From contig PHCE01000002.1 of the NCBI GenBank assembly GCA_002840765.1, forward strand, positions 579,192 to 643,191: a stretch of DNA of 64,000 bases. Direction: 5' to 3'. The number at the start of each line of letters is the position of its first letter. Position 1 is the first letter of the stretch. Position numbers and translations under genes: made by a program. Positions 54,618 through 62,928 of the stretch are shown here, piece after piece. The DNA is from Betaproteobacteria bacterium HGW-Betaproteobacteria-7. Its GTDB lineage: Bacteria > Pseudomonadota > Gammaproteobacteria > Burkholderiales > Rhodocyclaceae. The notes under the pieces were generated by a model. That model worked only from the letters and a program-made list of their open reading frames with translations, was not told the origin of the DNA and did not search any database.

Positions 54618-55228
54618 CAGCGGTTTCGCGTCAGGCGATAGACTGCCAGACTGCCGAGGAAGTTGAGTTCGCGTTCGTCGGCGTTATCCACCGGATTGCC
54701 CTGTTCGTCGAGCACGCTGCGCTCGCGGATGACCAGGCCCATCTGCCGGCACAGCGCCTCAAAATCTAGGAGCGTGAAGAAGCGGACGTTGGGCGAGTCG
54801 TACCACTGGTAGGGCAGGTCTTCGGAAACCGGCATGCGGCCGTCGAGTACCGAGCGCAGGTTCTTCCAGTAGGCGAAGTTGGGGAAGGAGACCACCGCCT
54901 CGCGGCCGACACGCAGCATTTCGCGCAGGATGCCCTCGGTGTGGCGCACTGTCTGCAGCGTGCGCGACAGCACGACATGGTCGAAGGCCTGATCGGCGAA
55001 TTCGTCGAGACCGCGTTCCAGATTGCCCTGGATGACGTTGATACCGTTCTTGATGGCGGCGAGGATGTTGGCGTCCTCGATTTCGACACCCCAGCCGAGT
55101 ACGCCGCGGCTGTCGATCAGGTGCTTGAGCAGGCTGCCGTCGCCGCAGCCGAGGTCGAGCACCTTGTGCCCCGGCTCGATCCAGCCGGCGATGACGTCGA
55201 AGTCGGGACGGTTCAAGGTATGGCTCAT
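54617..55228 (-). CDS. metW: Methionine biosynthesis protein MetW
   Basis: 203 aa SAM-dependent methyltransferase fold: [28 protein letters not shown] and [18 protein letters not shown] are the MetW signature. MetW commonly sits next to metX and is needed for full MetX activity in several bacteria. The start overlaps metX by four nt. Confidence 0.93.
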   Translation of the reverse strand: MSHTLNRPDFDVIAGWIEPGHKVLDLGCGDGSLLKHLIDSRGVLGWGVEIEDANILAAIKNGINVIQGNLERGLDEFADQAFDHVVLSRTLQTVRHTEGILREMLRVGREAVVSFPNFAYWKNLRSVLDGRMPVSEDLPYQWYDSPNVRFFTLLDFEALCRQMGLVIRERSVLDEQGNPVDNADERELNFLGSLAVYRLTRNR

Positions 55229-56349
55229 AGCTTGATGTTCCGCAGGTAGGCATCGATCACGCCGTGATAGTGGGCGTCTTCCATCAGGAAGGAGTCGTGG
55301 CCGAAGTTGAGGTCGATTTCCGCGTAGGAGACATTGCGGCCGTTGGCCAGCAGGGCGGCTACGATTTCCTTCGAGCGGGCCGGTGTGAAGCGCCAGTCGG
55401 TGGTGAACGAGGCAATCAGGAAATTGGCCTTGCTGCGGGCCATGGTCTTGACCAGATCGCCGTCATCCTCGCGCGACGGGTCGAAGTAGTCGAGCGCCTT
55501 GGTCATCAGCAGATAGGTGTTGGCGTCGAAATAACCGGCGAACTTGTCGCCCTGGTAGCGCAGGTAGGATTCAACTTCGAATTCGACATCGAAATCGAAG
55601 GCGAAGGAGCCGTTGCGCAATTCGCGGCCGAATTTCTCGCCCATCTGGTCGTCGGACAAATAGGTGATGTGGCCGAGCATGCGCGCCAGGCGCAAACCGC
55701 GTGTCGGCCGCGTGTTGTGCTCGTAGTAGTTGCCGCCATGGAATTCGGGGTCAGTCAGGATGGCCTGGCGGGCGACGTCGTTGAAGGCGATGTTCTGCGC
55801 CGACAGCTTCGGCGCTGCGGCGATGACGATCGAATTTCGCACCCGTTCCGGGTAAGTGATGCTCCAGCGCAGCGCCTGCATGCCACCAAGGCTGCCGCCC
55901 ATGATCGCGGCCCAGCTGTCGATGCCGAGCAGGTCGGCGAGACGCGCCTGGGCATGGACCCAGTCGATCACCGCGACGATCGGGAAATCGGCACCCCAGG
56001 GCTTGCCGGTCGCCGGATTAAGCGTCGACGGCCCGGTCGAACCGTGGCAGCCACCCAGATTGTTCACGCCGACGATGAAATAGCGGTCGGTGTCGAGCGG
56101 CCGGCCGGGGCCGATGATGTTGTCCCACCAGCCGATGTTCTCGGGGGCGTCGGCATAGTGGCCGGCGACGTGGTGATGGCCGGAGAGGGCGTGGCAGATG
56201 AGGATGGCGTTCGACTTGGCGGCATTGAGCGTGCCGTAGGTCTCGTAGACCAGATCGTAGGCCGGCAGAACGCCGCCGCTGCGCAACTGCAGCGGCTGAT
56301 CGAAATGAGCGCGCTGTGAATGTACGGCGCCGACGGATTGTCCTGACAT
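55225..56349 (-). CDS. metX: Homoserine O-acyltransferase MetX
   Basis: 374 aa alpha/beta hydrolase fold. The nucleophile Ser is in [27 protein letters not shown] precedes it, and the Asp and His lie in FTTDWRF and [10 protein letters not shown]. MetX acylates homoserine with acetyl- or succinyl-CoA; the two are not separated here. ATG 56349 is preferred because the longer frame runs into the terminator and riboswitch. Controlled by the SAM-II riboswitch. Confidence 0.92.
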   Translation of the reverse strand: MSGQSVGAVHSQRAHFDQPLQLRSGGVLPAYDLVYETYGTLNAAKSNAILICHALSGHHHVAGHYADAPENIGWWDNIIGPGRPLDTDRYFIVGVNNLGGCHGSTGPSTLNPATGKPWGADFPIVAVIDWVHAQARLADLLGIDSWAAIMGGSLGGMQALRWSITYPERVRNSIVIAAAPKLSAQNIAFNDVARQAILTDPEFHGGNYYEHNTRPTRGLRLARMLGHITYLSDDQMGEKFGRELRNGSFAFDFDVEFEVESYLRYQGDKFAGYFDANTYLLMTKALDYFDPSREDDGDLVKTMARSKANFLIASFTTDWRFTPARSKEIVAALLANGRNVSYAEIDLNFGHDSFLMEDAHYHGVIDAYLRNIKL

Positions 56350-56360
56350 GCGATTCCTGA

Positions 56361-56397
56361 AAACAAAAAACCCAGTTGGCTGAAAACGCGAACTGGG
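56361..56397 (-). terminator. Leader terminator of the metX riboswitch
   Basis: On the minus strand CCCAGTT (56397-56391) pairs with AACTGGG (56377-56371), followed by TTTTTTGTTT. It lies between the riboswitch and the metX ATG, so SAM binding could control read-through by transcription termination. Confidence 0.82.
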
Positions 56398-56402
56398 CGG
56401 TT

Positions 56403-56456
56403 CCCGTTTTAGCGGCATTTGTCGCGCGCCCGCAATCAGAGTTCAAATCGGCGCGG
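56403..56456 (-). promoter_or_regulatory. SAM-II riboswitch
   Basis: The minus strand shows the SAM-II hallmark order: CGCGCCGATTTGAAC, then TTGCGGGCGCGCGA, CAAATG and GCTAAAACGGG. This matches the metX-type SAM-II pseudoknot, including the GCTAAAA-GGG element. SAM binding should lower metX expression. The short pseudoknot aptamer sits 53 nt before the coding start. Confidence 0.9.
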
Positions 56457-56481
56457 CCGGCACGGTGCCGACAGTGGGACG

Positions 56482-56510
56482 AAGATACCCAGCGCGCCGG
56501 TGAATGTCAA
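56482..56510 (-). promoter_or_regulatory. metX sigma-70 promoter
   Basis: TTGACA (56510-56505) and TATCTT (56487-56482) are separated by 17 bp on the minus strand. Transcription would start near 56475, just before the riboswitch. Confidence 0.8.
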
Positions 56511-56599
56511 TGCAAGCGATTCCTGCCGGCTTTCTCGCGGGGGGCGTATTTTGATAGACTGCCGGCAACTGATCTTTTATTACAGGAAGCTCGTCGAAA

Positions 56600-57190
56600 A
56601 TGCTGGATCAACGCCGCCATCAGCGCATCCGCTTCTCTTCGCCGCCGACCGTGCGCATTGGCTATGGCGGCGGACATGACGATGGCGGTATCGAGAACCT
56701 GTCGCTCTCCGGCCTGATGGTACGGACGTCGCTGACGCTCGAAATCGGTCATACCGCCGGCTGCGAGTTCTCGCTGTTCGGTTCACCGTTGATTGACGTA
56801 CCGCTGACGGTCGTCAGCCGCATCGGCGATGTCTATGGCGGCCGCTTCCAGACCGGACCGATCAACCAAGTGCTGATTGAGGATGCCATCGAGGCGGCGC
56901 TGGCCTCCGGCAATGCCTCCATCCTCAGCGTGCATGAACTCGGGGGCCGCAAGATCATGCGTATTACGGGTGGATTGAATGGTTCGTTGCGCAATGACCT
57001 GATGCATGCCCTGACCCGTGTCGGCGTCGACGAAATTGACCTGAAGGCGGTTACCGCCGTTGATCAGGGAGGGCTGGCGCTCTGTTTCGTTGCCACTGGT
57101 CGTTACGGTGCGAAGCTGGGCAGCCAGTCGCCGTGTTTCGCCGAGGCCTGGAAACTGGCCCAAGCAGCGCCCCGGGCCAGCGGCAACTGA
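56600..57190 (+). CDS. PilZ-domain protein with C-terminal STAS-like domain
   Basis: 196 aa. The PilZ domain (about 4-100) carries RRHQRIRF, the c-di-GMP-binding Arg pair, and ENLSLSGLMV for the D/NxSxxG motif (Asn replaces Asp). Residues about 105-190 (KIMRITGGLNGSLRNDLMHALTRVG and IDLKAVTAVDQGG) resemble a STAS/anti-sigma-antagonist fold. A c-di-GMP-linked signalling adaptor is plausible. It is convergent with a GGDEF protein gene and could sense its product. Confidence 0.8.
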   Translation: MLDQRRHQRIRFSSPPTVRIGYGGGHDDGGIENLSLSGLMVRTSLTLEIGHTAGCEFSLFGSPLIDVPLTVVSRIGDVYGGRFQTGPINQVLIEDAIEAALASGNASILSVHELGGRKIMRITGGLNGSLRNDLMHALTRVGVDEIDLKAVTAVDQGGLALCFVATGRYGAKLGSQSPCFAEAWKLAQAAPRASGN

Positions 57191-57209
57191 GCAGCGGGTA
57201 ACCGCCCCC

Positions 57210-59300
57210 TCAGGCCGGGCGAAGCAGGCTGCCCTGCAGCCAGCAGCTGAGCGGTTCGCGCGGGGCTACCGCGCTCCCCAGTGCGTAGCTGATGCCGATC
57301 TGTTTCAGCTTGTCGATGCTGTGCGCGTCGTCGATACCATCGGCGATAGACAATATGTGCTGGTCGGCGGTAATTTCCTGAATGGCCCGCAGCAAGGCTG
57401 TCGATGCGCGCTTGCCGCCGAGATCGCGAGTCAGGCTGCGGCTCAGCTTGACGCAACTGGGGGCGATGCTGCGCAGATGGCTGAATGAGGAGAGGCCGCC
57501 GCCGAAATCGGAGAGGCCGATCTGGCAGCCCAGATCGCGGGCCTGACGCGAGAATTCGATGGCCTGGCTGGTCAGCTGGCCGCAGATGTCTTCGGACAGC
57601 ATCAGGCACAGGCCACTGCCGTCGATCTGGCGTTCGGTCAGGCGGCGACCGATACCTTCGATAATGAGGCGCTGGTTGAGCGCGGCACTCGACAGTGGCA
57701 CCAGGCAGAACAGGGGGCGGCGGCGTTGCCCGGCCTCGGCCAGCGCGGCGATGGCCATGTCCACGAGACGGAGATCGATCTCCGGCGCCAGATCGTAGCG
57801 CTCGGCGGCATCGAGCAGGGCGGCGAGGGCCACCGGTGACTGGCCGGGTTCGAGCAGGTGGGCGGTGATTTCGACGCAGGCGGTCGCCGGGCAATCCTGC
57901 TGCAATGCCGACAGCGGCATGACCTCGACCTGCAGGTGGCCGGCGTCCAAGGCCTCGCCGAGGCGACTGGCCCAACCGTTGCCTTCCTGGCGGCGTTCCG
58001 TTTTGCTGCTCACTTCCTGCTCGCAGACCTGATTGCGGCCACTGTCCTTGGCTCGATAACAGGCGGCATCGCCGGCGGCGAGAATGCTGGTGATGTTTTC
58101 CACGCGCGAATTGATGGGTGTCAGGCCGATGCTGGCGCCGATGGCGAAGACCTTGTCCTGCCAGATGAAGCGGAAGGCGCTGGCCAGGGCGCAGAGATCG
58201 TCGGCCACCTGGCGTGCCCGATGACCGCTGCAACTGGCCAGGATGATGCCGAATTCGTCGCCGCCAATGCGGGCCAGGGTGTCGTCCTCGCGCAGGCGGC
58301 CCTGGAAGAGCAGGGCCATCTGGCGGAGCAGCTCGTCGCCGGCCAGATGGCCGCAGGAATCGTTGACCGGTTTGAAGCGGTCGAGGTCGATGAACAACGC
58401 CGAGCCTTCGTCGCCGCCGGTCTTCACGTCCTCCAGTGCCTGTTCCAGGCGGTGTTCGAATTCGCGGCGGTTGTAGAGACCGGTGAGCGCATCGTGACGG
58501 GCCTGATAGGCGAGTTGGGCGGTCGCTTCCTCGATGCGCACCTGCATCGAGTCGTGCGCTTCCTCTATATGGCTGGCCATGTCGTTGAAGCCTTGTTCGA
58601 GAAAGCCGATTTCGCCGCCGGAACTCACCGTAACGCGCGTATCGAGGCGCCCCGAGGACATGTCGGTAACTGCCTTGACCAGTCGCTTGACCGGACGGGC
58701 CAGATTGTCGGCCATGGCGATGGCGAGAATGGCGAGAATCAGCAGACCGATGAAGACGATCAGCAGGCCGCGTACCAACAGTTCGTGCTGGCGGGCGGCG
58801 AGTTCGCCCTTGTCGAATTCGACGAAGACATGGCCGATGGTTTCCGGCGTGCTTTCCTGGTTAGCCGACGGAACTTCAAACAATTCGTCGGTTTCCTGCA
58901 GCGAGCGTCGAACCGGGGCGCCGAAGGCGACCCAATTGGCCGTTTCGGCGACGACGCCGGGCTCCTGCAGGTTCGAGCGCAGGCTTTCGCTGGCCAGCGA
59001 AACCCGGCCGCTGACGGCGATGGCCCGCCCCTTCTGGTTCACGATGATGGCCGCCTTGACGCCGGATTCCTGGACCGTCGCCTGGGCGAGGCCGTACAGC
59101 CCTTCGATCTGGCCGGCGATGATGCCGTATTCGCTGATCGGTGCCAGATAGCGGACGGTGGCCGTGCCCTTGGCGCGCAATTCGCCTTCCAGAGTGTGCA
59201 TGCCACTGATGGTGAAATAGGCGACCAGAGCTATGGCGATCAGCGTGCTCGGCAACAGCGTCAACAGCAGCAGGCGATGGCGAAGGGTTATCTGGTTCAT
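57210..59300 (-). CDS. Membrane receptor with HAMP, GGDEF and degenerate EAL domains
   Basis: 696 aa. TM1 (about 10-32), a periplasmic sensor domain (about 33-175), TM2 (about 176-198) and HAMP (about 199-255) are followed by GGDEF (about 270-420) with intact GGDEF at 346-350 and an inhibitory RxxD site REDD at 337-340. The C-terminal region (about 440-690) is EAL-shaped but lacks the EAL motif (VEVMPLSAL) and other catalytic acids (SDFGGGLSSF, KLSRSL). It should therefore make c-di-GMP and use the EAL part for binding. It overlaps the upstream binding-protein gene by 4 nt. Confidence 0.88.
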   Translation of the reverse strand: MNQITLRHRLLLLTLLPSTLIAIALVAYFTISGMHTLEGELRAKGTATVRYLAPISEYGIIAGQIEGLYGLAQATVQESGVKAAIIVNQKGRAIAVSGRVSLASESLRSNLQEPGVVAETANWVAFGAPVRRSLQETDELFEVPSANQESTPETIGHVFVEFDKGELAARQHELLVRGLLIVFIGLLILAILAIAMADNLARPVKRLVKAVTDMSSGRLDTRVTVSSGGEIGFLEQGFNDMASHIEEAHDSMQVRIEEATAQLAYQARHDALTGLYNRREFEHRLEQALEDVKTGGDEGSALFIDLDRFKPVNDSCGHLAGDELLRQMALLFQGRLREDDTLARIGGDEFGIILASCSGHRARQVADDLCALASAFRFIWQDKVFAIGASIGLTPINSRVENITSILAAGDAACYRAKDSGRNQVCEQEVSSKTERRQEGNGWASRLGEALDAGHLQVEVMPLSALQQDCPATACVEITAHLLEPGQSPVALAALLDAAERYDLAPEIDLRLVDMAIAALAEAGQRRRPLFCLVPLSSAALNQRLIIEGIGRRLTERQIDGSGLCLMLSEDICGQLTSQAIEFSRQARDLGCQIGLSDFGGGLSSFSHLRSIAPSCVKLSRSLTRDLGGKRASTALLRAIQEITADQHILSIADGIDDAHSIDKLKQIGISYALGSAVAPREPLSCWLQGSLLRPA

Positions 59301-60205
59301 CGTGACTCCCGTTCGGCGAGCATGCCCTGCCGAATGGTGATTTCGTCGGGAACACCCAGGCCGAGAGCGTGGGCGACGTTCTGATTGATCGAGATGGCGA
59401 ACATCGAGGGAGGGATGGCGCCGACCGGTAGCGGCGTCGATCCGAGAATCAGTTCGGCCGTCTGGCCGGCGATCTGGGTAGGCGTTGTGTACAGCGCGGC
59501 AAAGGCGCCGGCCTTGACGAAGGCGGCCGAGTAGGCGACGACCGGTCGTTGGTGACGGTAGGAGGTGACCAGGATGGCCTTGATATTGTCGCGTTTGTAG
59601 ATGGTGCCGTCGGGCTCGGCGAGCAGCAATTGGACGCGCGGCAGCAGCGCATTGAGGGCGCCGAGCAGGCCGCCGGGATTGTCGCTGGCCGACTCGCTGT
59701 CGAGACTCAGGCCAACGGCTGACAGCTGTTGGCGGAGCAGCGTTGTGCTGCCGCGGGTTTCTTCGCTGAGGAGTATGCCGACGCGTTTATGGTCAGGCAG
59801 CAGATGGCGCAGGAAGCTGGCCTGGCGGGAGCCTGGCTGGTCGAGGGTGATGGCGGTGAGCCGCGGGCGCGGGGGGGGTGAATCGGCGATGATCTGCTCG
59901 TAGCTCTGCCGCGGCAGCAGCGTGGCGATGACCGGTGTCGAGCCGCCGCTGGCCAGCACGTTGCGCAGCGCCTGGCTGCCGGCGGTGACGATCAGATCGT
60001 GGCGCGGCGAGGCGGGACCGCTGAAGGGCGCTCTGGCGCGGGTGGCGATATGCCAGCCGGAACCCCTCAAAGTTTCATGCAGGGCGCTGGAAAATTCGGC
60101 ATAGGGCGCGCTTTCGTCGCTGAGCACCAGGATAATGCTGCCGGCCCATGCCGTTGGCATCATGATGACGAGCAGGATGAGGGCAAGGAGGGCGAAACGG
60201 CGCAT
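59297..60205 (-). CDS. Periplasmic ABC-type substrate-binding protein (PF04392-like)
   Basis: 302 aa with a signal peptide (1-22). SIILVLSDESAPYAEFSSAL and VTAGSQALRNVLASGGSTPVIATLLPRQSYEQII resemble the ABC_sub_bind (PF04392) family, ligand unknown. No ABC permease or ATPase is nearby; instead it overlaps by four nt (ATGA) the GGDEF-receptor gene. It may therefore act as the ligand-binding partner of that receptor rather than in transport. ATG 60205 is chosen for the signal peptide. Confidence 0.8.
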   Translation of the reverse strand: MRRFALLALILLVIMMPTAWAGSIILVLSDESAPYAEFSSALHETLRGSGWHIATRARAPFSGPASPRHDLIVTAGSQALRNVLASGGSTPVIATLLPRQSYEQIIADSPPPRPRLTAITLDQPGSRQASFLRHLLPDHKRVGILLSEETRGSTTLLRQQLSAVGLSLDSESASDNPGGLLGALNALLPRVQLLLAEPDGTIYKRDNIKAILVTSYRHQRPVVAYSAAFVKAGAFAALYTTPTQIAGQTAELILGSTPLPVGAIPPSMFAISINQNVAHALGLGVPDEITIRQGMLAERESR

Positions 60206-60258
60206 GGCCGGATATTGCCTCAAGGGGTTGTACCGGCGCAATGCGTGCAGCTACGGGA

Positions 60259-60849
60259 TCAACGCTGGTCGAGATATTCGCCGAGGCGGGCGTTCAGTTC
60301 GGCCTGTGGTGTGGCGTAGGCAAATTTGCGCACGACCTGGCCGTCGGGACCGAGCAGGATCATGCCAGCCGAGTGGTCCATGGCGTAATGGGCGGGGTTG
60401 CCGCCCGGCTCATGTACTTTGGCGTAGCGGATGCGGAAGTTATCGGCGGCGCGGCGGACCAGGGCGGGCGAGCCGGTCAGGCCGAGAATGCGTGGATCGA
60501 AGAAGCGCGTGTAGGTTTGCAGCACCTCGCCGCTGTCACGTTCCGGGTCCACGGTGATGAAAATGGCTTGCAGGCGCTGCGCCCGCGCGCCAAGGTGCTG
60601 CAGGATGCCGGCCATCTCGACCAATGTCGTCGGGCAGATGTCGGGACAGAAGGTGTAGCCGAAGGTGATCAGCTGGAAGCGGCCGCGAAAATCCTCGTTG
60701 CTCACCGAACGGCCATTGGGATCCTGCAACAGGTAGCGCGGCACGATCGACGGATTCTGCTCGGCCAGCAGTAGCTCGTGCGCCGACTGGCCGGCCGCCT
60801 GTCCGGCCAGAGCACAGAGGGCGGCGGCGAGCAGGCGGCGGCGCTTCAT
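60259..60849 (-). CDS. SCO1/SenC copper chaperone-like protein
   Basis: 196 aa. Signal peptide to about 20, thioredoxin fold with copper-binding CPDIC (in FCPDICPTTL) and the distal His in YAMDHSAGMIL. SCO proteins deliver copper to the CuA site of cytochrome oxidase or act as redox proteins. No oxidase genes are in view. Overlaps the next gene by 4 nt. Confidence 0.92.
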   Translation of the reverse strand: MKRRRLLAAALCALAGQAAGQSAHELLLAEQNPSIVPRYLLQDPNGRSVSNEDFRGRFQLITFGYTFCPDICPTTLVEMAGILQHLGARAQRLQAIFITVDPERDSGEVLQTYTRFFDPRILGLTGSPALVRRAADNFRIRYAKVHEPGGNPAHYAMDHSAGMILLGPDGQVVRKFAYATPQAELNARLGEYLDQR

Positions 60850-61181
60850 CGCGGTGCCGGGAAAGCGGTCTGCAGGTCTTTTTCTGCCGCCTCGAGGCGG
60901 CTGGCCAGGGTGGCGGTATCCGGGCAGCTGAGGCCCTTGCCCTGCGCGAGGAAGGCGCCGCTTGTCGCCTGTTCGAAGACCTCGCCGATCGCTCGCGTCT
61001 TTGGCGCCGTGGTCTGCACGCTGTTGCGCGCCCGGCTGGCGATGGCCGGTTGCTGGCAGGCCAGGGCGATGCCGTTGAGGCGGCCGAGCTGGTCGACGGC
61101 AGCAGTGCCGGCATCGGCGGCCAGGCCGGGGGCGGCAATGCCGCTCAGGGCCAGCAGAAGCAAGGGGACGGCAGCTTTCAT
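60846..61181 (-). CDS. Small secreted hypothetical protein
   Basis: 111 aa. Signal peptide ending GLAADAG, then a short helical domain with two cysteines (ALACQQPAI and LSCPDT), possibly disulfide-linked. ATG 61181 has GAGGAAACC upstream. It overlaps the SCO gene by 4 nt, so the two are translated together. The family is not recognised; an accessory role to SCO is only a guess. Confidence 0.68.
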   Translation of the reverse strand: MKAAVPLLLLALSGIAAPGLAADAGTAAVDQLGRLNGIALACQQPAIASRARNSVQTTAPKTRAIGEVFEQATSGAFLAQGKGLSCPDTATLASRLEAAEKDLQTAFPAPR

Positions 61182-61238
61182 GTTCGGTTTCCTCAGGTTA
61201 GGCAACCGATTATAGGCAGCCGCCGGCCGCCGGCTTTT

Positions 61239-62030
61239 TCACAGATCAAAAATGGCGCGTAATTGCGGCAGGCCTTCGCTGATGGCGACCGGCCCCGGCG
61301 TCAGGATGATCGCCGACTTGATCTCGTGCAGGCGGCCGTCGCGCACCGCCGGTACCGTTTCCCAACCCGGCCGGGCGGCGATGCGCTCGGGGCGGAAATG
61401 CTTGCCGCACCAGGAGCCGATGATGATTTCCGGCGCTGCGGCGATCACCGCCTCCGGTGTCGGGCGCCGATCCTTGGCCAGCGGCGAGCGGGCCTCGGCG
61501 GCGAAGACGTCCTCGCCGCCGGCGATCTCGATCAGTTCCGAAGCCCAGCGGATGCCACTGATCAGCGGCTCGTCCCATTCCTCGAAATAGACGCGCGGCC
61601 GGCGGCCGGTGCGCGCCAGGCGGGCAGCGGCGTGGGCACGGGCTTCAGCGATCTGCGCTTCCAGCTCGGCGACCAGTGCCTCGGCCTTCTGCTGGGCGCC
61701 AACCAGCCGGCCGACGGTTTCGACCATGCCGAGAATGTCCTCGACGCTGCGCGTGTTGAAGGCATAGACCGGTACCCCGGCCTTGATCAGGTCGCGGGCG
61801 ATGTCCCCTTGCAGGTCGGAGAAGGTCAGCACCAGGTCGGGTTGGACGGCGAGGATCTTGTCAATGTCGCCGCTGGTGAAGGCGAAGACCTTCGGCTTTT
61901 CCTTGCGCGCCTCGGGCGGGCGCACGGTGTAGCCGGAAATGCCGACGATGCGGTCCTGTTCGCCGAGGGCGTAGAGCACTTCGACGGTTTCGGTGGTCAG
62001 GCAGACGATGCGTTGTGGCAGACGGCTCAT
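61239..62030 (-). CDS. BtuF-like cobalamin-binding family protein lacking a signal peptide
   Basis: 263 aa. The periplasmic-binding fold of the BtuF/FecB type is seen in RIVCLTTETVEVLYALGEQDRIVGISGYTVRPPEARKEKPKV, here condensed, and the DIDKILAVQPDLVLTFSD and helical backbone region KAEALVAELEAQIAEARAHA. No signal peptide or lipobox lies at the N-terminus (MSRLPQRIV), so it may be cytoplasmic or translocated otherwise. It lies 7 nt after btuF on the same strand, suggesting a linked role in corrinoid handling. Confidence 0.78.
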   Translation of the reverse strand: MSRLPQRIVCLTTETVEVLYALGEQDRIVGISGYTVRPPEARKEKPKVFAFTSGDIDKILAVQPDLVLTFSDLQGDIARDLIKAGVPVYAFNTRSVEDILGMVETVGRLVGAQQKAEALVAELEAQIAEARAHAAARLARTGRRPRVYFEEWDEPLISGIRWASELIEIAGGEDVFAAEARSPLAKDRRPTPEAVIAAAPEIIIGSWCGKHFRPERIAARPGWETVPAVRDGRLHEIKSAIILTPGPVAISEGLPQLRAIFDL

Positions 62031-62037
62031 GTGGGGC

Positions 62038-62928
62038 TCACTTGGCGGGACGACGGCTGCGGGCGACGTCGAGATGGGCGCACAATTTCTCGGCGCCGTC
62101 GAGAATGCGCGGCGTGTGCCGTTGCATGATGTCCGGATTGATGTGGAACAGGTTGTGGCGCTTGACCGCGGTCAGCTGCGTCCATTTGTTCCAGTCGTGC
62201 AGCCATTCCGGTTTGGCATCGCCCATGCCGGTGGCGAGGATGGCTTCCGGATCAGCCTCAAGCACGGCCTCGACGCTGACCGTTGGCGCCATCTTGTCGA
62301 GGTGGCCGAAGACGTTGCTGCCGCCGCACAGGGTGATTGCATCGCTGATGATCTGTGGGCCGCCGACCGTCATCAGCGGCGTTTTCCATATCTGGTAGAA
62401 GACGCGCACCTGCTGCTTGTCGGCATTGGCGGCGCGCAGTCCGGCCAGACGCTGGCGAAAATTTCGCGCCGCTGCTCCGGCAACCGTCTCTGTACCGGCC
62501 AGCTGGCCCATGCGTTCGAGCTGGTCGGCGATGCTTTCCATCTTGTTCGGCTGCGAGACATAGACGCTCAGGCCGAGGGCGCGCAGCATGTCTACCTGCT
62601 TCATGTTGTTGCCGCTTTCCCAAGCCAGGATCAGGTCCGGTTTCAGCGCCGCGATGGCTTCCAGGTCGATGCGCGAATAGCCGCCGACGCGCGGCACCTT
62701 CTTCGCTTCCGGCGGATAGTCGCTGTAGTCAACGGTGCCGACCAGCTTGCTGCCGGCGCCAGCAGCGTACAGGCTTTCGGCGGCGTGCGGGGCGAGGGTG
62801 ACGATGCGTTGGGCCGGCCCCTTGAGGCGGACTTCGAAACCGGTGTCGTCCTTGACCACCAGGTCGGCGCGGGCGCCCGAAAGAAGGGCCAGGCCGGCGA
62901 GCAGGGCGGCGCAGTGGCGGAGTTTCAT
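62038..62928 (-). CDS. btuF: Periplasmic cobalamin-binding protein BtuF
   Basis: 296 aa. Signal peptide to about residue 21 (ending GARA), then RIVTLAPHAAESLYAAGAGSKLVGTVDYSDYPPEAKKVPRVGGYSRIDLEAIAALKPDLILAW (shortened), typical of BtuF. It captures vitamin B12 or corrinoids for an ABC importer; btuC and btuD are not in the window. ATG 62928 matches the family start and overlaps cobD by four nt. The larger frame upstream is antisense-like over cobD. Confidence 0.85.
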   Translation of the reverse strand: MKLRHCAALLAGLALLSGARADLVVKDDTGFEVRLKGPAQRIVTLAPHAAESLYAAGAGSKLVGTVDYSDYPPEAKKVPRVGGYSRIDLEAIAALKPDLILAWESGNNMKQVDMLRALGLSVYVSQPNKMESIADQLERMGQLAGTETVAGAAARNFRQRLAGLRAANADKQQVRVFYQIWKTPLMTVGGPQIISDAITLCGGSNVFGHLDKMAPTVSVEAVLEADPEAILATGMGDAKPEWLHDWNKWTQLTAVKRHNLFHINPDIMQRHTPRILDGAEKLCAHLDVARSRRPAK

